DNA of 64,000 nucleotides from Nitzschia sp. DOCU1. Its lineage: Eukaryota; Bacillariophyta; Bacillariophyceae; Bacillariales; Bacillariaceae. Positions 21,323 through 32,812 of the stretch are shown piece after piece; position 1 is the first letter of the stretch; every line of letters starts with the position of its first letter. The position numbers and the translations under genes were made by a program. The stretch covers positions 2,102,977 through 2,166,976 of the forward strand of contig OX595996.1 in NCBI GenBank assembly GCA_951394045.1, in the 5' to 3' direction. The notes beneath the pieces were generated by a model. That model made no database searches and was not told where the DNA came from. It was given only the letters and a program-made list of their open reading frames with translations.

Positions 21323-21809
21323 TTCGTTGTTATTGTGCCGTGTGTTTTGTCGTCGTCCTTTTAATGATTTGTGCGGATGCCATCCAAAACCGCCAGGAAA
21401 AGCTGAGTGATCTTAATATGCCCGGGGTTTTGCACGATCGGAAGGTCGCCAATCCTGCACCTGCCGTCTAGCTAGTCGCACCAAAGGCATATCGGCGACA
21501 AACCACGAAAAAAATAGTTCATACCAGTGGCTCATAGGATCGCTCAACAAAGGACTCCCAAGAGTGCCGCTCTAATGAAATACTCCTACTTCGTTGAGCT
21601 CTACCGTCGTTTATTGTGATGTTTTTCCCTGTCGTCGTCGATTTTGCAAGAGGATAGTACGCTGCCGACGAAGCTCTAACAACAAGGCCGTGTCAGCACG
21701 ACGACGAAGAGATGTAATACTATCCACACACATATAATTTATGTCTGAATATTGATCTAATTGTATTTCGTTTTAAGGGACAAAGAAACAGCCATAGGTG
21801 ACTCCATTT
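21323..21809. other. Intergenic between paralogs A and B
   Basis: Presumed promoter of paralog A and 3' flank of paralog B. No ORF of note. Confidence 0.45.
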
Positions 21810-22529
21810 TTAAAGAAGAAGAACCGAAATCGGGAACGACAAAAGAACAATTGCCATGACGGAAATGTGGATCGAGAGATGGAATGCCGGATCCGTCGTG
21901 TCCTCCTCGGGATTCTCAGTCCCGCCCGTGGAATTTTCGTCAGGCTCACCAGTGACGTTGTTACCAGGCCCACCGCTGCCACCATCAACAGTGACGATTT
22001 CGGCGTTTGGGTAATATCCTTCAAAGGGGTAAAATACGTCAATGACTGGTTCGCAACCAGTCAACGCACGGCCTCCTTCGATCATGGAACAGTCCACATT
22101 AATAGAAGGAGGATCCGTGTTGCCACAAACAGTGCAAAAGTCGCATGGCTGGTCGTTCACCGTCACGTTGCAAGCACCAACATCATCTTGAGTGACGACA
22201 ATCTTGGTTCCAATCGTCGGCAAGGACATGGCCGCCGCTTGATCCGCCATGACGTCTTCGGGGGTCGTTCCCGTCAAATTCAAAATATCATAATTCCAAG
22301 TATATCCTCCCATGTACACGACGGTTCCGTTCTCCATTTGAGCTGGACTCGGCGTGTAAATTTCGGCGACAGCACAAATCGTTTTAGGCTCGACAGTTTC
22401 GCCCTCCACTTGACTAAAGCCTTGACACATCACTCCAATGCTAGCAGCCGCATGACTAGTGGGAATGCAACATCCCAAAAAGGCAACGACACTTGCCAAG
22501 AGCCAGACAGAGTTGTTAGACATGGTCAT
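21810..22529 (-). CDS. GPI-type secreted protein, paralog B (239 aa)
   Basis: I chose the ATG at 22529 (MTMSNNSVWLLASVVAFLGC) because it places a signal peptide at the N-terminus as in paralog A; the frame is open for 43 more codons upstream. It shares with A, in order: IGVMCQGFSQVEGE, TICAVAEIYTPSPAQMENGT, YDILNLTGTTPEDVMADQA, CNVTVNDQPCDFCTVC, INVDCSMIEGGR, VFYPFEGYYPN, a Gly/Asn/Glu linker and a hydrophobic tail (MAIVLLSFPISVLLL). A and B are diverged tandem duplicates on one strand, about 490 bp apart. Predicted GPI-anchored or tail-anchored surface protein; no enzyme motif is seen. Confidence 0.82.
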   Translation of the reverse strand: MTMSNNSVWLLASVVAFLGCCIPTSHAAASIGVMCQGFSQVEGETVEPKTICAVAEIYTPSPAQMENGTVVYMGGYTWNYDILNLTGTTPEDVMADQAAAMSLPTIGTKIVVTQDDVGACNVTVNDQPCDFCTVCGNTDPPSINVDCSMIEGGRALTGCEPVIDVFYPFEGYYPNAEIVTVDGGSGGPGNNVTGEPDENSTGGTENPEEDTTDPAFHLSIHISVMAIVLLSFPISVLLL

Positions 22530-23367
22530 TGATCTTCGTTTGTCGGATTTGTGTTTTGTCGTCTCTCGTCGTTGAGGTTTTGTGTGCCGATCTTCGGAGT
22601 CGTTCTCCAAGGAGGAAGGTGGAGAACTGGGGCGTGTCACGATCGGGAGGCCACTCACTATCCTGCATACGACATTTTAGTCGCAAATGGGCTTATCTAT
22701 TGTTTCTTCATGGAAGACAAACTACGCAATTTCGATCGTCCCAAAGCAGACGTTCATCATCCTTAACAAAGATTATACGTGCATCCAATAATACCACAGA
22801 AATCCCACATTTAACTTTCACTTTTCATTATGCCTTAGTGGCATATATTCTTGGGACTCCTAACGCAAAGGATAAGTCGTGCCATCCTTTTGGCGTATGT
22901 ATGTGCAGTTCGTCGAATTGGCGTATGTATGCATTCACCGTATTGGCGTGTGTATGCTACTTTCAAAATAGGTTCGTAGTCACATCAGTCGCTTTCCGGG
23001 ATTCGAACTTGCGAATGAGGAGGTCAAAGGAATCGTTTCTTTGGAAACCTTGGGCACCATCCGCTAAGCGAGGGTATCTCTACTTTGGCTGGAATAACTT
23101 TAACAATAGCTGGCGTGTGGTGCCACGATATAGTTGATAACCTATCCATCGCAATACTAGCTCAACTTATTCCATCAGCTACTAGTAACCTCTATGCTTC
23201 CTCTTCGGAATCTATGGAACAGAGACGCGGCCTCCATGATTTCCATAGTCCAGTTTGAGCTAGGGCGGAGCGCTTTTGAACAACTAGCAGTTAACTTGCA
23301 GTCAACGAAAGCTACTTGACCAGCGTCGCTGCTGCGCCCGTCCGGACCGCGTACGCTCACCCCCTTT
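22530..23367. other. Intergenic
   Basis: Upstream region of GPI paralog B and 3' flank of the Ca2+ ATPase. A tRNA-like GGATTCGAACTTGCG at about 22998 has no matching stem structure. Confidence 0.45.
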
Positions 23368-26300
23368 CTATAAAGGCCGTGCTCGGCCTAAATCTCCCTT
23401 CTTTTGTTGATTGATACGACGACCGATCGCTTTGAGGATCTCATCCACCAGCAAAATTGGTAACGCGAAAAGTGCCACCGTCTTCCAGTCATCGAGCGTC
23501 AATGGCACCTACATTATCATAGAAAGCAAGCTGGTTCAGCAGTGGTCGTGCCGTCGGAGGATATCGCCGAGTGTATCAACAACTTACCAGACCGAAACTT
23601 TCTCCGAGACCACCTATACCGAGATCGGAGCTATACACCACCAACAAGTGCAAGAGAAACGGACCAGCCACTCCCAAGAGGAGCCACTTGTTGCTTTGAG
23701 GTCCCACCTGCAACAACGAGTTGTCCACGGAAACGGCCGAAAGAGCCTTTAGCATTTCCATACAAACCAGCGTGGTCAATGCTAGTGTTTGTGGTAGCAT
23801 TCTTCCCGACTCTTTGAATAGAGCCGAGCACGTCATCGTTCCGTCGGGTGTCCAAAAGCTACCACACTGACTCCAGTTGGCCAGTTCGGACAAGGAGATT
23901 CCTTGATTCAGGTAGTGCTGCGCAAAGACACCGATAGTGGCTAAGCCGACGTATAATCCAGTAATACAATATCGTGTCAAGAGCCAGCGTGTCATGATGG
24001 GTTCATCACTCGGACGAGGCGGCTGTTCCATCATATCGGGCGACGGTGGATTGAATCCCAAGGCCGTCGCAGGCGGTCCATCTGTCACGAGATTGACCCA
24101 CAGTAAGTGCATAGCCGTCAATGGTTCGGGGAAACCCGCCAAGGTAGCAAAGAAAATCGCACAGATTTCTCCAATGTTGCACGAAATCAAAAAGCAAATG
24201 AATGCCTGCATATTGGCATAGATCGTTCGGCCTTCTTCCACGGCGGATACAATGGTTGAAAAGTTGTCATCGGCCAAGATCATGTCTGAGGCTTCCTTGC
24301 TTACTTCCGTTCCCGTACCCATGGCCACACCAATGGCAGCCTGCTGCAGCGCCGGTGCATCATTGACACCATCACCTGTCATGGCAGCAATTTCACCTAG
24401 ACTCTGAAGCATTTTGACAAGCTTTTGCTTATCGGCTGGTTCCGCACGACAAAATACTATATTGCCAGTCTTTAGTATCTCCAATTGCTCGTGCTCCGGT
24501 TTGAGAAAGAATTCTCGGCCTTCAAACGCTTTGAAATCCGTAGCATCTTTTTCGAAAATGTTGACATCCTTGGCAATTGCTATTGCAGTATCGCGGGCGT
24601 CACCCGTAATCATCATGACTCGAATCCCGGCCTTGGCGCATTGTAGAATGCTTTGTGCGACTTCTGGTCGTGCCGGGTCCTTGATGCCCACAATACCCAC
24701 CAAAGTCAATCCACTTTCAATATCCTTGTATTTGGAAACATCTTGAAGTAATGGATTTGTCGTGGCGCCGTCATAAGTGGCCAAACTGGATTCGAGTTTG
24801 TCTTCATCTTTGACTGCCAGTGCCAAACACCGAAGAGGACGAGTGGCCAATTCCGTCACCTTGTCTTGAATAGAACGGCGCAAGGGACCCGACAACTTGA
24901 CGACAGTACCATCTCGATACTTGACGTGCGTGCATCGTTCCAAAAGTAAATTGGGTGCTCCCTTGACCAATAACCGATTCTTGTTCTTGGCCTTTTGGTT
25001 GTTGGAATGCGCCGAATAGTCGACAAGGACGCTCATACTTTTTCGATCGCGATGAAATTCCAAAGTGGCTCGACGAGGACAAGATTCACGCCAGGCATCA
25101 ACATTGGCACTTGCCAAAACACTAGGAGGAGCATGCAGATGAAATCCGCCGTGCTTGGATATATGTGGTTGTTCCAAAAAGTGAGCCTTGCCGCCCAACT
25201 TCTCGGCTAACACACACAGCGCCGCTTCAGTTGGTTCTCCGGTACGATCGTACACTTTTTCCGTCACATCTAGCTTGGAATTCTTCTTGTCTTTTTTGCT
25301 GCCACTTCCAGATGGTCGATGAATGGTGGAAATGGTACTTCCATCCTTACCAACCACGTCTTCATCATCACTTTCGTCCTGGTAGGCTTGATCGTTCCCC
25401 AAAATAGTAGCATCGTTACAGAGGGCAGAGACAGCTGCAATATCGGCGACGGCACCTTTTGGATTTGCCAAGACTTCTTGATTGTAGGGAATGCCTTGCA
25501 CTTTACCCAATGGAGAATACGATGTGCCTTCAATCGAATGTTCCACAGCTTCCTCCTTTTCCAACAAGACCAAACTCACGGCTGTCATTTCATTGGTCGT
25601 TAACGTACCCGTCTTGTCGGTACAAATCACAGACGTACATCCCAAGGTTTCTACCGAAGGCAGTTTTCGTACAATAACATTGCGTTGTGCCATGCGTCGA
25701 GTACCCAAACTTAAACACAATGTAATTACCGCAGGTAATCCTTCGGGAATTGCTGCGACACCCAATGCCACGGCCACCTTGGCATAATAAATGGCACCTT
25801 CCCATACATTGGCAAAACTCGCATCATTCATTTTCGGTATGGACACTAGCCACACGGCCAAACAAATCGCACCGATAATCAAGGTCAGGGTATTTCCAAA
25901 TTCATCGAGCTTAATGGCCAAGGGCGTTTTGGGGGTTTCTTGTGCCGCCGCCGATACACCCTGGGAGATTTTTCCGAATTGAGTGTCCATGCCAGTTTGA
26001 ACAACCAACGCCAAGGCATTTCCAGTAGTCACCATGGTGCCGGAAAAGACCATGCCCTTTTGATCTTGGAGAGGTGAGTTGGGCTCGGTAATACCTTCGG
26101 GGCCACATACTTTTTGGACCGTGACAGATTCTCCCGTTAACGAAGTTTCATCCACTTGAAAGGTACTACTTTGCAATTGTAGCAATCGAGCATCGGCTGG
26201 AATCTTGTCTCCCACTCGTAATTGCAACACATCGCCCGGGACTAGTTCCGGGGAAGAAACTTGTGTCAACTCGCCATTACGAATCGGACACGCCCCCAAT

Positions 26301-27055
26301 GGTTGTAACTTTTGCAAGGCGGCCAAACTGTCCGTCGCACTGGTAGTTTGCCAGACTCCCACGGCGGCATTTAATACTAAAATTGCCACAATTACCAAGG
26401 GTTCCACAAAGGCTTTCAGTAGAGATTGATCTGAATGCAAGAGTGCATCGACGGAATTGTATTCCAAGACGGAAAATATAGCCGATACAATGGCTACCAA
26501 TACCAAAATTTGGACCAATCGATCTTGAAATTGTTCAGCAATCAAGTGCCACAAACTAGCTTTGGGGGGTTGTGTCAACGTATTGGGACCAAACATTTGA
26601 AGGCGTTCTTGGACTTCAGTGTGCGACAAGCCCCTCGATAGATTAGTTTGCAAGAGTTCCGAAAGTTGCTCGATCGTCAAACTGGCGGGATCAATTGCCG
26701 AAGCATTGTAACTCAAAGTCGAAGGTGCCGACGATGTCGTCGATACTGTCGATATTGCCGATGCCGATGCCGATGCCGATAGCGAGGTGGATTTAGACGC
26801 CAGTTGTGGCTGCTGTCTGCCTTTGATAAACGATGAAGACAAAGACGACAAGACTCCACCAGCCCCGCCACCTCGAAGACGTTGCCAGGCTTCTCCTTTG
26901 CTACAAGTAGTTGTAGTGGGAGGAGTTAGCAGCAACGACACGAGGGGAGTCTTGAACAACTTTGGCTGGGGCAAGGCCGTCGTCGACGCAGATGTAACAC
27001 TCAGGAGGAAGAAGACGAACAAGAATCGCCGGCAAGCCGACGCAAGATCTGTCAT
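23368..27055 (-). CDS. P2A (SERCA-type) Ca2+-transporting ATPase, 2 exons
   Basis: Exon 1 is 27055-23588 and exon 2 is 23508-23368; the total is 1202 aa. The long ORF ends just after a GTAAGT donor at 23587. After a 79-nt intron (AG at 23509-23510) the frame continues with VPLTLDDWKTVALFALPILL, the expected last membrane helix (M10) of SERCA pumps, then VDEILKAIGRR. Motifs are the A-domain TGES (DETSLTGES), PEGLP in M4, the phosphorylation site DKTGTLT, TGDARDTA, and the hinge TGDGVNDAP. M6 includes WVNLVTDGPPATALG. An N-terminal signal-like segment (RFLFVFFLLSVTSA) and an extension of about 130 low-complexity residues are unusual for SERCA; they could target the pump to the ER or plastid envelope. 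Role: ATP-driven Ca2+ removal from the cytosol. Confidence 0.93.
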
Positions 27056-27933
27056 TGTCTCGTTGGGACTCTAGAGACAAGACAAGAATGAGAGAGGAGA
27101 GGCTAACGAGGTGTAGATGACAATAGTATGACACAGGCATCTCATGGGATAGTGTTGGTGATAAGTTTGGCGTCAACGTGTGGTCGGCAAAAAAAGATCC
27201 ATCCGAGGCTCCGCGTTCGGCTTTGGATGCCGTTGCGAACCCGTGACACGTGGCAGGAACAATGGAGCGTTTCCAGGCGGTAGGGGGACCGGCGCGCCTA
27301 ATTGATTGATTCGATTGAAAATGACTTTTAGGCGGGAGGCCGAAAAGTAATGAAAGGGGAACGATCTTTTGCGCAACAGCAGCAATGCTTCTTCCTCTAA
27401 TTTTGGTTGACAATAATGGAATCCAATGCCTTCTACCTTTACCAGGTCTTGATAGAAGGCACGGAGTTGCGGTTCGATTGGAACAATTCATGATAGCGGA
27501 TCGCTACCAAACAGCACAAACTGGTGCGATCTTTACAGGACGCCCTCCTTCTTTAAGGAAGAGGTGGGCCTAGTCCTCGCCCAAGCCCTCCTTGCCCCGT
27601 TTCTTTTATGTCTCTGCTATGCCGACTGCCATTTTTGTATGTACGTGGCTTGCCACGGATCGACGAAGTGCTGAGCAAGATACGATCGTCCTTTTCTGTC
27701 CGCCTAAGTTCGTTGTTGTCCGCATTTGTCCGCCCCCGTCCGTCGGCGACCACATCTTTTTATGCGCAACATGTCGACGATCTTCAACGCCGTCTGACAG
27801 CAAGGCCCTCACTTTTGATTGATTCAATCTGTAAACGACGAAGGGGCTCCTGGGGAAGGTTCTTTCTATGGATCGAACACCCAAAGTATATCCTAATGCT
27901 CGGTTCTACTACCGACTAGCTAGGGGATGCAGT
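27056..27933. other. Intergenic
   Basis: Upstream of the Ca2+ ATPase (minus) and 3' of the glycosyltransferase (minus). Small overlapping ORFs, none with features worth calling. Confidence 0.45.
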
Positions 27934-30900
27934 TTAGTTTGAGTGTCCGCCGATGGCGATTCTTTGACGGGAATGTGCTGGACACCCCATAGTCTCGGCC
28001 AAAATGTCTGCATCCAGGACTTGGGCAATCAAACGCTCAACCATAACCAGTACGCGGACTCGGGCTAAACCCGATCGAACAAATGCTTGTATGGTAATTG
28101 CAGCAGCAACAAGTTGTGGCTCTGTTTCTTTTTCTTGTCGTTCCTCGACGGAGGGATGCTGATGAGGCAATGGCGCCGAGGTACGTTCCACCATTTGCCT
28201 TGGCCGCCCATCCCACGAAACCATCATTGTGTGTGGGCCATCATGACGCCCGCGACCATCCTCTCTTTCGAGTTTTTCATCTTGCATCATTTGCAGGCTA
28301 GCAATCATCTCCTCGACCAGTTTCAGGACTCGCATCCGAGCAAGCGCCGATCGTATACAAGCTTGGATGCAAATGGCAGCGTCCATTTCCCGTTGTTCTT
28401 GGACAAGAAAAGGAATTTTTCGACGACAACATTCCATCTCTTCTAGTTCCAAACAATGACCCAAAGGTCCTGCTCCTTTGGTATGGTGTGGGAAGTACGA
28501 TTTGTGCCTGCTGAGATATGTAGGCCCACCTTCCTTTTTCTCCAAACGATTCGAACAGCCTTCTTGTTCCGCGCAGTTTGAATCTATCGGTCGCAAGGAT
28601 GATGAAAAAGTACCACCACAGGCAGGATCATTCTGGAATGATCTGGTCGGTAAGTGCAGTGGTCCTCGAAACGCTGAAGGTCCATGACGGCGAGTGTTAC
28701 TCCATTTGCAACCCAACGTAGTAGGGGCATGCTGTGGCTGAAAAATCTCGTGGTTTTGATCGTGATCCTGGAACGTCGTCTCTTTCAAACTATCCACCCC
28801 ATCAACTATTCCTTGAGACGTCGTCGGTCCACCAAACGCAGGGTTGATGGACCGAATCCACAGTCGCTTTGTGGTGGACGTAGTGGTACCACGCAGGCCT
28901 TTTCTCTCCGAACCCGTTGACCAATGTCTTTGAGGCTGGTGCTCATATGGAAATTGGCTGCGATTTCTTGATGAACCTGTCGACCAATGCCTTGGGGGTG
29001 GCTGGTGCTGGTGCTGAGGTAGATGTTTGTGGTCCTTTTGAGACCCTGGCGACCAGTGTCTCATGGGCCCCTTCTGTTGGCAGGAGAGTTTCGCGGTATG
29101 CGAGCCAGCCGACTCCTGATACGTTGTCGATCCACCAAACGTAGGATTGATGGACCGAATCGACAAGCGACGTTGCGCTGGTTGGTGCGTAGAGGAGGCA
29201 GTATTACCACCTCGGCTTCTTGTTGGGGAACCTGTGGACCACTGTCTTTGAGGCGGGTGCTCTTGTGGAAAGCTACTTTGGTTGCTTGGTGATTCTGTGG
29301 ACCAATGCCTTGGTGGTGGCTTCTGTTGCTGGGGCAGATGTGTGAGGTCCTTTTGTGACCCCGTCGACCAATGTCTCACGGGTCCCCTCTGTTGGAATGG
29401 AGGTTTTGCGCTATGCGGGCCACTGATCTCCTGGTATTCTTCAGTCGCCACATTGATCGACGAACGTACCAAGGAACCACCACAGGGGGGATCATCAGTC
29501 GAAAAAGTAGTCAAGGGGTAGCGTTGGCCCTGTTGCATGGCAGGTGGTGCCTCCAAATCGGCAAATGGAGGATGTTCTGGATGAGGTGGATGGGATGGAG
29601 CTTGGGAATGTTCATCTTCGTCCCAGGCAAAGGATCGAAAGGAACTGTTCAAGGACCGGAATGAATCCAAACGGCTTCGAATAGACATAAGGCTTGTTCG
29701 TCTTCCAAGCGGAGAATGATGGGACGTGACGTCAGGCATTGTAGCCGAAATGTGCACACTCTTATGGTCAGGTAAAGGGCTCGGATTTTCTAATTCATCG
29801 ATTGGGGAGCACGGAGATAGATGTTCATTCGAGTCGTTGCATGCAATCGCTCCGTCCATGCTCCAAAAGGACGACGAGTTGCCGCTGGACTCAGAGTACA
29901 TCAGATCGCTCTTGCTTGTTGCTTCGATCCTCCCAGATGACGAATAAAAGACTTCACTCACTGACATGTCATAGGTCAAAGCAGTATCCGCCGTTTGCCA
30001 TCGCAACAGCTGTGGCGGAGGAGGGACCATCTGAGAGCAGCTATCGGTGGAAACTGTATCACCGGTTCCAGCCGGATCCTTCTGTTTTGTACCGGAAGGG
30101 AAAAGTCGGAAATACAGTCGATGAAAGATGGAAATCGTCCTAGCTTCAATCGTGGATTTCTCATTTTCCTTTCCTCGTTTCTTCTGTTTCTTCCTTTTGC
30201 GAAGTTTGCTGGCCAAGAGCTGATAAACAAAAGTACCGTGAATATACAAGAGTCCAGCGCAGGGCAGCGGCAACAAAAAGACCAAAAAGTAGTCAAGAAA
30301 ACTCAAACCACCATTGGGATCTTGGTGCTTGAGAAGATAGAGCCACACACACCATCCACAAAGATACGCTGCAACAGCTAATCCGGCTAAACCGTTGAGC
30401 AAGTTGGTCTGAAATTTGCGACCTTTGGGCGTCAGCGTGGGCAATTTACACGGGCAACTTTTTGGTTGCCGGCGGTTGTTTTTCGCTTGGGACACTGGTT
30501 TGACTGGAGCAACAATGTTACCAGCTTGTTCTTTCTTCGACGAATCTTTCGAGTCGACAGTCTTGACGCTTCTCTCGTCGTCGCCATGGCACCCCATCTC
30601 GACATCCTTTTCGTGAGTCATAGTTACAATACCGGGTCGGGTTTCCTCATCATCTTCATCGTACTCAAGACGCTGATCCCCGTCTATTGGGGTTCCTTCT
30701 TTGGGCGTACGAACAAAGGTCGCGTCATCCGACGTCAAACCTTCGTAAATGGCGTAGGTCTCGAAAACCATCATCCCCAAAGCAAACGCAAACAATAAGG
30801 GAACAAATCGAAGTCGTGCAAATCTTTGGAGGAAAGTTTTGTAGCTCCCATTGCTTCCCGAATCTTTCCCAAAGACTGTACAAACCGCTCCCATGAGGGC

Positions 30901-32046
30901 TACAAACGACGGAGCGACCGTATAGCTCATGAGAACGGGAGAAAAGAGATTGCGATAGGCAACGATCGGTGCAAACAACACCAGGAATAGCGTCAAGGCG
31001 TAGGCTAGAGAGCCCGTGTATTGAAAGAAGGCTTCCAGTTTGACTCGGAACGGTGCATGAGAATCACAAACAAGACGCCGAAGCGTCTTGCGTGTGACTT
31101 GCCAATATCCCTTTGTCCAACGAAACTTTTGCTGAACATGTGCCCGAATACCTGCCGGTACCTCCAATTGTTGGGGCAAGTCTCGTACGAATACAAACTC
31201 ATATCCCGCCAGATAGGCTTCATAGCTCAAGTCCAAATCTTCGGTGATGGTCTCCCAACTCCATCCACCCCCTGCCTCAATGGCTTGTTTCCTCCATATG
31301 CCCCCCGTCCCATTAAATCCAAAGACACCCAATGCCCAATGCCGTGCTGTTTGTTCAATTACAAAACTCATGTCCAAGTTTAAAGCGTCATATTCGGTTA
31401 GTAGATTCGAATGGCCATTGTAGTACGCCCACGGACATTGAACTAATCCTACTCGTTCTTTTGCTCGACCTTCCGAATCAAAGAAATGTGGTATGCATCG
31501 TCTCAAGAATTGATTCTCGCATCGATGATCGGCATCCAACATGGCGACATATTCGCCTTGAATCGAAGATGTATGGAAATGCAAGTTTCCTGCCTTGTAA
31601 CCCACTCGATCCGGCCGAGTTAGTCGGTGACAATTCATCCCTCGTTCTCTCCATTTTCGACACACGGCTTCGGCAATCATTATGGTCTCATCGTTGGAAT
31701 CATCCAGGACTTGAACACATAGTTTGTCGCGAGGCCAATCGACCGTACATGCAGCATTGATGGTATCTTCAATAACGTTTCCTTCATTGTAACAACATAT
31801 TTGAATGGTTACCATTGGTTCTTGTCCAGATTCAATGTAGCCGCCTGGAATCGGTGGACGAGTAAAGCAACGAGTCCCCAAGACAGCTCGAATAAGGTTG
31901 TTGAGTTTGGACATGGCATAGGCATTCAATAGGGTCGTGGCGATAAGAAAGAGAGCGATTAGAACTATATCGGCCACAGTGCCAAAGGGATTTCCAAACG
32001 CCTTTTCGATCGCATTCATGGAATCATCATTTCCTTCTATTTCCAT
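27934..32046 (-). CDS. GT2 glycosyltransferase (CslA/cellulose-synthase-like) with repeat tail and two IQ motifs
   Basis: The start at 32046 (MEIEGNDDSMNAIEK) gives 1370 aa with no introns; 38 more codons are open upstream. One membrane helix (about residues 22-45) precedes the GT2 catalytic domain. Its motifs are VTIQICCYNE, DDSNDE, the DxD motif LDADHRCENQF, the base region TITEDLDLSYE, and QxxRW as QQKFRWTKG. At least four further membrane segments follow between about 340 and 640. The cytosolic tail of about 700 residues is Ser/Pro/His/Gln-rich. It holds two blocks of about 90 residues built on RHWSTGS and ending IRSINPxFGG. Near the C-terminus are two calmodulin-type IQ motifs, IQACIRSALAR and IQAFVRSGLAR. 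The family makes beta-linked polysaccharides at the Golgi or plasma membrane. The tail and IQ motifs suggest Ca2+/calmodulin regulation (inferred). It faces the transporter at 32.8 kb across a 0.77-kb region. Confidence 0.88.
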   Translation of the reverse strand: MEIEGNDDSMNAIEKAFGNPFGTVADIVLIALFLIATTLLNAYAMSKLNNLIRAVLGTRCFTRPPIPGGYIESGQEPMVTIQICCYNEGNVIEDTINAACTVDWPRDKLCVQVLDDSNDETIMIAEAVCRKWRERGMNCHRLTRPDRVGYKAGNLHFHTSSIQGEYVAMLDADHRCENQFLRRCIPHFFDSEGRAKERVGLVQCPWAYYNGHSNLLTEYDALNLDMSFVIEQTARHWALGVFGFNGTGGIWRKQAIEAGGGWSWETITEDLDLSYEAYLAGYEFVFVRDLPQQLEVPAGIRAHVQQKFRWTKGYWQVTRKTLRRLVCDSHAPFRVKLEAFFQYTGSLAYALTLFLVLFAPIVAYRNLFSPVLMSYTVAPSFVALMGAVCTVFGKDSGSNGSYKTFLQRFARLRFVPLLFAFALGMMVFETYAIYEGLTSDDATFVRTPKEGTPIDGDQRLEYDEDDEETRPGIVTMTHEKDVEMGCHGDDERSVKTVDSKDSSKKEQAGNIVAPVKPVSQAKNNRRQPKSCPCKLPTLTPKGRKFQTNLLNGLAGLAVAAYLCGWCVWLYLLKHQDPNGGLSFLDYFLVFLLPLPCAGLLYIHGTFVYQLLASKLRKRKKQKKRGKENEKSTIEARTISIFHRLYFRLFPSGTKQKDPAGTGDTVSTDSCSQMVPPPPQLLRWQTADTALTYDMSVSEVFYSSSGRIEATSKSDLMYSESSGNSSSFWSMDGAIACNDSNEHLSPCSPIDELENPSPLPDHKSVHISATMPDVTSHHSPLGRRTSLMSIRSRLDSFRSLNSSFRSFAWDEDEHSQAPSHPPHPEHPPFADLEAPPAMQQGQRYPLTTFSTDDPPCGGSLVRSSINVATEEYQEISGPHSAKPPFQQRGPVRHWSTGSQKDLTHLPQQQKPPPRHWSTESPSNQSSFPQEHPPQRQWSTGSPTRSRGGNTASSTHQPAQRRLSIRSINPTFGGSTTYQESAGSHTAKLSCQQKGPMRHWSPGSQKDHKHLPQHQHQPPPRHWSTGSSRNRSQFPYEHQPQRHWSTGSERKGLRGTTTSTTKRLWIRSINPAFGGPTTSQGIVDGVDSLKETTFQDHDQNHEIFQPQHAPTTLGCKWSNTRRHGPSAFRGPLHLPTRSFQNDPACGGTFSSSLRPIDSNCAEQEGCSNRLEKKEGGPTYLSRHKSYFPHHTKGAGPLGHCLELEEMECCRRKIPFLVQEQREMDAAICIQACIRSALARMRVLKLVEEMIASLQMMQDEKLEREDGRGRHDGPHTMMVSWDGRPRQMVERTSAPLPHQHPSVEERQEKETEPQLVAAAITIQAFVRSGLARVRVLVMVERLIAQVLDADILAETMGCPAHSRQRIAIGGHSN

Positions 32047-32812
32047 TCTTCGGTCTGAATATGTTGAATAAAGTAAAACGATCGCGACGGAGGGATTGAA
32101 TGTTATCGAGTTCTGGTAGCGACGTGTTTTTGAGGAGACTGTTGCTGTTGCAAGGCACAAAAGCGAAAATCAACTACAACGCCAGAACGCTATCGGATCG
32201 AATGCAACATGCTTCACACAATCGACGCCAGGGACGGGCATGGTTAATGGAAATGCGTGGCTTTCATGATCCAAGCCACTTCTTATCCGCCTTGTGTTAA
32301 ATCGATTTGCCATAGTGACGCTGAGATTTATGTGACGGTCGGAAACGATGGAGCCTGTTTTCATTCGGCCCAACACGATTGCTACTTTAAACGTTGGGTC
32401 ATTTATGACGAATGGGCATATTATTAGGCCTGAATACCGTTGTTATCTATGACAAAACCGACCACGGAATGGGACATTGCCGAGATTCATAAGAGGTCTG
32501 ATTTAATACGCGCTCCCGCGCTCTTTCAAAAGACTCGTTCGATCCAAACTGTATACCGGTAGTTCCCTGCCCATCCGGTAGTTGACGATAGCTTTGCGGA
32601 CATCGCAAAGATCATCGCGATGTCATTCGTTTACCATCATTGACTCAAATGTCGTTTTTGTTAAGTGGTAGTAGTAGTAGAGTGCGCAAAAGTCCTCGGA
32701 GCGAGGATCGGATCGGTCGGCATCAGTTTTGAAGACCAAATGGGGTCCAGTAAGTCAATCCGCTGGCAAACGAAATTTAGAGGCCTTGGGGAATCGGCAT
32801 CGAGCTCGGTCG
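32047..32812. other. Divergent promoter region
   Basis: Separates the minus-strand glycosyltransferase from the plus-strand transporter, so it should contain both promoters and 5' UTRs. No specific element can be named. Confidence 0.45.

Noticed and set aside
22985..23015. tRNA-like word GGATTCGAACTTGCG
   Set aside because: It looks like a T-loop in reverse, but no pairing T-stem, anticodon arm or acceptor stem is present around it.
25000..26500. Many short plus-strand ORFs inside the Ca2+ ATPase region
   Set aside because: Antisense to a strongly conserved pump coding sequence.
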